From: Hyphomonadaceae bacterium
Lineage (GTDB): Bacteria; Pseudomonadota; Alphaproteobacteria; Caulobacterales; Aquidulcibacteraceae
Length of the DNA: 64,000 bases
Assembly: GCA_022841905.1 (NCBI GenBank)
Contig: JALHQO010000005.1
Location: 221,201 to 285,200, forward strand
Direction: 5' to 3'
The position numbers and the translations under genes were made by a program. Shown in pieces: positions 60,328 to 64,000 of this stretch. The notes beneath the pieces are model-generated. The model saw nothing but the letters and a program-made list of their open reading frames with translations. It ran no database searches and had not been told where the DNA came from. Every line of letters begins with the position of its first letter. Within the stretch, counting starts at the first letter, position 1.

Positions 60328-61917
60328 ATGACCGACCTCGCAACCCTCGCCGCCGGCGCCAAGGCCTGGCCCTTCGAACAAGCCCGCCTCGTCCTGGAGC
60401 GCCACAAGCGCCAGCCGAAAGAGACGGTGATCTTCGAAACCGGCTACGGGCCGAGCGGCCTGCCGCACATCGGCACCTTCGGCGAAGTCGTGCGCACCTC
60501 GATGGTGCGCCACGCCTTCCGCACGCTGACCAATGACAGCATCGCCACCAAGATTATCTGCGTCTCCGACGACATGGATGGCATGCGCAAGATTCCCGAC
60601 AACGTCCCAAATCACGCGCTACTCGAACCCTATTTGCAGCGCCCGCTCACCGACGTGCCCGACCCGTTCGGCACACACGAAAGCTTCGCCCATCACAACA
60701 ACGCGCGCCTCTGCGCTTTTCTCGATGGTTTCGGCTTCGAGTATGAGTTCAAGTCGGCGACCGCGCTTTATAAGTCTGGCGCCTTCGACGCGATGCTGAT
60801 CCGCGCGCTCGAACGCTACGACAAGATCATGGCGATCATGCTGCCGACGCTCGGCGAAGAGCGCCAAAAGACCTACAGTCCGTTCCTGCCGATTTCGCCG
60901 AAGTCCGGCCGCGTACTCTACGTGCCGATGAAGCGGATCGATGCCGCTAACGGCATGGTTACGTTCGACGACGAAGACGGCGAGGAGATCACGCAAACCG
61001 TCACCGGCGGCCGCGCCAAGATGCAGTGGAAGCCGGACTTCGGCATGCGCTGGGCCGCACTCGGCGTCGACTTCGAAATGTTCGGCAAGGATCACCAGCC
61101 GAACCAGCCGGTCTATGCGAAGATCTGCCAAGCGCTCGGCGTCGAGCCGCCGATCAACTTCGTCTATGAACTTTTCCTCGACCAGAACGGCGAGAAGATT
61201 TCGAAGTCGAAGGGCAACGGCATTTCGATCGAACAATGGCTCGCTTACGCCGCGCCCGAGAGCCTCTCGCTCTACAATTTCCAGAAGCCAAAGACGGCCA
61301 AGAAGCTTTATTTCGACGTTATACCGAAGGCGGTGGACGAATATCTTTCGTTCGTCGATGCCTACCAAAAGCAGAACGAAGCCGAGCGCATCGAAAATCC
61401 GGCCTGGCACATTCACGCCGGCAAGCCGCCGGTGAACGCGTCGCCGATTTCGTTTGCGCTGCTGATGAACCTCGTCTCCGCCGCCAATGCCGAGACCAAG
61501 GATCAGCTCTGGGCCTTCATCCGCAAGTACGCGCCGGGCGCCACGCCACAGACGCATCCCTTCCTGGATACGCTGACCGACTATGCGCTCCGCTACTTCA
61601 ACGATTTCGTGAAGCCGACGAAGCAATTCCGCGCCGCCACCGATAAAGAGCGCGCCGCCTTCGAGGACATGATCAAGCGCCTCGATGCGCTCCCGGCCGA
61701 CATCACCGACAGCGAAGCGATCCAGGCCGAAGTCTACGCCGTCGGCAAGGAACATGGCTTTGAGCCGCTGCGCGATTGGTTCAAGGCGCTCTACGAAGTG
61801 CTGTTCGGCGTCGAAAGCGGCCCGCGCTTCGGCGCCTTCGCGGCGATCTTCGGCGTGCGCGAAACCGCCGCACTGATGCGGCGCGGCCTTGCGGGCGAGT
61901 TGCTCAGCCCAGGCTGA
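60328..61917 (+). CDS. lysK: Lysyl-tRNA synthetase, class I
   Basis: This ~529-residue class I synthetase charges tRNA-Lys. It has [14 protein letters not shown] (HIGH-type), a long insertion with [20 protein letters not shown], and [14 protein letters not shown] (KMSKS-type). Class I LysRS is the archaeal/spirochaete form that also occurs in alphaproteobacteria, where it replaces the class II LysS. ATG 60328 is preferred over GTG 60322. It is monocistronic. Confidence 0.93.
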   Translation: MTDLATLAAGAKAWPFEQARLVLERHKRQPKETVIFETGYGPSGLPHIGTFGEVVRTSMVRHAFRTLTNDSIATKIICVSDDMDGMRKIPDNVPNHALLEPYLQRPLTDVPDPFGTHESFAHHNNARLCAFLDGFGFEYEFKSATALYKSGAFDAMLIRALERYDKIMAIMLPTLGEERQKTYSPFLPISPKSGRVLYVPMKRIDAANGMVTFDDEDGEEITQTVTGGRAKMQWKPDFGMRWAALGVDFEMFGKDHQPNQPVYAKICQALGVEPPINFVYELFLDQNGEKISKSKGNGISIEQWLAYAAPESLSLYNFQKPKTAKKLYFDVIPKAVDEYLSFVDAYQKQNEAERIENPAWHIHAGKPPVNASPISFALLMNLVSAANAETKDQLWAFIRKYAPGATPQTHPFLDTLTDYALRYFNDFVKPTKQFRAATDKERAAFEDMIKRLDALPADITDSEAIQAEVYAVGKEHGFEPLRDWFKALYEVLFGVESGPRFGAFAAIFGVRETAALMRRGLAGELLSPG

Positions 61918-62020
61918 ATTGACTCTGACGTCCTGATCGGTTCGACTAGCTGCTCGCACGCATTTCAGCGATTGGCGACCGCCGCATAGCGACGGCCAGC
62001 ACGCATTGCTTTGGAGTTCC

Positions 62021-63250
62021 ATGGAAGGTCACGCCCTTATCGCCACCCTCGTCGGCGCCATCGCGCTGTCGTTCTTCTTCGGCTTCATCGCCAAGAAGCT
62101 CAAACTCTCGCCGCTGATCGGCTATTTGCTCGCAGGCGTTGCGGTTGGACCGTTTACGCCGGGTTTTGTCGGCAATGCCGGCATCGCGCTCGAATTTGCC
62201 GAGATCGGCGTCATTTTGCTGATGTTCGGCGTCGGCCTGAAATTTTCGCTCGAGGATTTATGGGCGGTGAAGGGCGTCGCCCTCCCCGGCGCCATCGTGC
62301 AGATGACCGCCGCCACCCTGCTCGGCTACGGCGTCGGCACCCTGATGGGCCTCGACGCCGCCGAAAGCCTCATGCTCGGCTTTTCGCTCTCGGTCGCGAG
62401 CACGGTCGTGCTGCTCCGCGCGCTGGAAGACCGCAACATTCTGAAGACCGAGAACGGCCGCATCTGCGTCGGCTGGCTGGTGATCGAAGACATCGCCATT
62501 GTGCTGGGCATCGTGCTGTTGCCGGCGCTCGCCACCGCCGGCAATGGCGGCGGCGGACTAACCAGCGCGGCATGGATGGCGCTTGGACTGACGGTCGGCA
62601 AGATCGCGATCTTCGTGGCGCTAATGCTGGTTGTCGGCGCGCGGCTTTTCCCATGGATGATCGTGCAGATCGCGCACCTGAAATCACGCGAGCTCCTATC
62701 GCTCGGCACGCTGACGTTAGCGCTTGGCATTGCGTGGGTAGCTTACGAATTGTTCGACGCTTCGTTTGCGCTCGGCGCCTTCCTGGCCGGCGTCGTGCTC
62801 AACGGCAGCAAGTTCACCCACCGCATCGCCGAGGACTCGCTGCCGCTGCGCGACACGTTCGCGGTGCTCTTCTTCGTTTCGGTCGGCATGCTGTTCGATC
62901 CGATGACGCTGATCCGCGCCCCGCTCGAAGTGCTGGCCGTTGTCGCCATCATCATCGTCGGCAAGGGTGCGGCCGCGCTCGCGATCACTTCGCTCTACAA
63001 ATTGCCGCTGCGCACAGGCATGCTGATCGCGGCCTCATTGGCGCAGATCGGCGAATTCTCGTTCGTGCTTGCAGGGCTCGGCGTGCGCCTCGAACTGCTG
63101 AGCGGCGATACGTACAACCTGATCCTGGCCGGCGCGCTGATCTCGATCGCCCTCAACCCGCTACTCTTCAAACTGGCCGAGCACATCTCGGACAAATCCG
63201 AGCGGGCGCCTCCTGAGGTTGAACGCGATGCAATCCTGGATAAGTTGTGA
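62021..63250 (+). CDS. CPA2-family cation:proton antiporter (short Kef/YbaL-like)
   Basis: GGAG before ATG 62021 sets the start (409 residues). It has about twelve TM helices and the conserved YLLAGVAVGPFTPGFVG, EFAEIGVILLMFGVGLKFSL, SLSVASTVVLLRAL, VIEDIAIVLGIVLLP and DTFAVLFFVSVGMLFDP of monovalent-cation/H+ antiporters. The TrkA-N regulatory domain found in YbaL/KefB is absent; the protein ends just after the last helix with a short charged tail. Ion specificity is unknown. Confidence 0.88.
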   Translation: MEGHALIATLVGAIALSFFFGFIAKKLKLSPLIGYLLAGVAVGPFTPGFVGNAGIALEFAEIGVILLMFGVGLKFSLEDLWAVKGVALPGAIVQMTAATLLGYGVGTLMGLDAAESLMLGFSLSVASTVVLLRALEDRNILKTENGRICVGWLVIEDIAIVLGIVLLPALATAGNGGGGLTSAAWMALGLTVGKIAIFVALMLVVGARLFPWMIVQIAHLKSRELLSLGTLTLALGIAWVAYELFDASFALGAFLAGVVLNGSKFTHRIAEDSLPLRDTFAVLFFVSVGMLFDPMTLIRAPLEVLAVVAIIIVGKGAAALAITSLYKLPLRTGMLIAASLAQIGEFSFVLAGLGVRLELLSGDTYNLILAGALISIALNPLLFKLAEHISDKSERAPPEVERDAILDKL

Positions 63251-63282
63251 GCTAAAGCCGGTTTCAATCCTGTGTTGCACCC

Positions 63283-64000
63283 ATGGGGATGGACGGGACA
63301 GAGCCGCGATCAAACGAACTCCGCGACGCCGCGGTCGCCGTCAGCGCGGCCGAGCTCGACGCAGCGAGCCTCGGATTTCACCGCGCTTTCCCGCGACGCT
63401 CGGCGAAACGCGTAATCTACGTCACGCAAATTCTGTTTCTTGCCGCACTCGCGGCGGCCTTCGTCTGGGCGATGCGTGAAGCCCCAGCGCTCACATTCGG
63501 CGCGCTCCACTTCACCGCTCTCGCACTCTTCGCGCTCGCCATCGGTTTCCGCTTGATCGCCGCGTCGAGTTTGAAGCCACTCTTGTCGCGCTTGGCGGAG
63601 CCAAAAGTCTGGCCAATCTACAGGATCCTTTGCCCGCTCTACCGCGAAGCCAATGTTGCGCCCGATCTCGTCAGCGCTCTCGACGCGCTCGACTATCCCG
63701 GCACGTAGTAGCAAACCGGACCACGTCCGGTTTGCTACTACGTGCCGGGAGTACGTGACCGTATACGACGCAGAAGATCGCCCGCATCCCATGCAGCTGC
63801 ACGCAGCACTGGCCGCGTTCGAGGATGGCGACGAGACGCTTGCCTGCGTGCAAGCGCCATTGGCGATCGACAACACAGAAGCCAGCTGGATCGCGCGCCA
63901 ATTCGGCGCTGAATACACAGTCCAGTTTCGCGAAGTGCTTCCGCTTCTGGCGCGGCTCAAGCTGCCACTACCACTTGGCGGCTCAAGCAATCACTTCCGC
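63283..64000 (+). pseudogene. Family 2 glycosyltransferase, disrupted by a palindrome and internal deletion
   Basis: The 5' frame codes 141 residues with two TM helices and VWPIYRILCPLYREANVAPD, LVSALDALDYPGT, the start of a GT2 catalytic domain, then stops at 63708. From 63755 a different frame continues VTVYDAEDRPHPMQLHAALA, LACVQAPLAIDNTEASWIAR and LPLPLGGSSNHFR, later GT2 motifs, to the window edge. Judged from family pattern, roughly 65-70 residues, including the first nucleotide-sugar Asp motif, are missing. A 53-bp perfect palindrome occupies the junction. The gene is either broken or the junction is a sequence/assembly artefact. Confidence 0.82.
63697..63749. repeat. 53-bp perfect palindrome at the glycosyltransferase break
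   Basis: A 25-base arm (63697-63721, beginning CCCGGCACGTAGTAGC) is followed by CAC and the exact 25-base reverse complement (63725-63749). It carries the TAG that ends the first reading frame. It replaces the middle of a GT2 domain. Confidence 0.92.

Noticed and set aside
60619..62022. Minus-strand frame of ~467 codons across lysK
   Set aside because: It lies opposite the motif-complete class I LysRS and has typical shadow composition.
63310..63990. Minus-strand frame running through the glycosyltransferase palindrome
   Set aside because: It exists only because the palindrome keeps a frame open. The plus strand has clear GT2 motifs on both sides.
1..64000. CRISPR arrays, tRNA or rRNA genes, IS elements or prophage
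   Set aside because: I saw no regularly spaced repeats, no tRNA cloverleaf in any gap, and no transposase, integrase or phage structural motif.

Overview
The window is GC-rich, gene-dense chromosomal DNA from an alphaproteobacterium, most plausibly of the Caulobacterales/Hyphomonadaceae type. The pointers are a class I lysyl-tRNA synthetase, a PodJ-like coiled-coil/Sel1 polarity protein, a ligase-associated DEXH helicase with its PdeM-type phosphoesterase, a TauE-TIGR02186-DUF3429 trio, and a MerR-controlled fatty-acid oxidation operon. The lineage is an inference from gene content; no rRNA or tRNA gene is present to confirm it. There is no phage, IS element, CRISPR array or plasmid backbone.

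Layout. 1-5 kb: the 3' part of a membrane histidine kinase whose phospho-acceptor His is replaced by Ala, an exported SRPBCC protein, an OmpA-type lipoprotein, two tandem COG3650-like lipoproteins and an RhlE-type RNA helicase. 5-11.5 kb: PEP carboxylase, an exported YCII-like protein divergent from a TetR regulator across a perfect 16-bp palindrome, an old-yellow-enzyme oxidoreductase, a Tudor-like lipoprotein and a GNAT acetyltransferase. 11.5-18 kb: an operon read leftward, merR - acyl-CoA dehydrogenase - osmC - thiolase - hydratase/3-hydroxyacyl-CoA dehydrogenase, with a LiuR-like operator upstream. 18-25.4 kb: lactate-oxidising flavoenzyme, PodJ-like protein, TauE transporter and partners. 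25.4-30.7 kb: PdeM phosphoesterase, secreted alkylsulfatase, DEXH helicase carrying an in-frame palindromic repeat. 30.7-36.6 kb: RidA-like lipoprotein, unknown membrane genes, a TetR regulator with an alpha/beta hydrolase and two hotdog thioesterases, and a 30-residue membrane peptide. 36.7-42.5 kb: branched-chain aminotransferase, then response regulator - GT87 membrane protein - histidine kinase - Hsp70-like ATPase. 42.5-53.5 kb: two divergent Fe(II)/2-oxoglutarate oxygenases, a RimK-like ligase, SthA, a DHFR-fold protein, a cupin, a TetR/COQ9-like protein, a haem-oxygenase-like enzyme with a methyltransferase, an ATP-grasp-like protein, ProC and YbjN. 53.6-64 kb: UbiK, Lgt, a MidA/NDUFAF7-type methyltransferase, PgeF, a VanX-type dipeptidase, PRPP synthetase, a SixA-type phosphatase, LysK, a CPA2 antiporter, and at the right edge a glycosyltransferase broken by a 53-bp perfect palindrome.

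Genes in one direction are commonly coupled by 4-bp stop/start overlaps (GTGA, ATGA). Six convergent pairs share a 4-bp overlap in which both stop codons sit in one tetranucleotide. Several folds that are normally cytosolic (RidA, YCII-like, SRPBCC) carry export signals here. The strongest leads are the pseudo-histidine kinase, the broken glycosyltransferase, the response regulator/GT87/kinase/Hsp70-like block, the haem-oxygenase-like/methyltransferase/ATP-grasp block, the palindrome coded inside the helicase, and the shared-stop convergent pairs. I did not find a convincing complete new defence or biosynthetic system.
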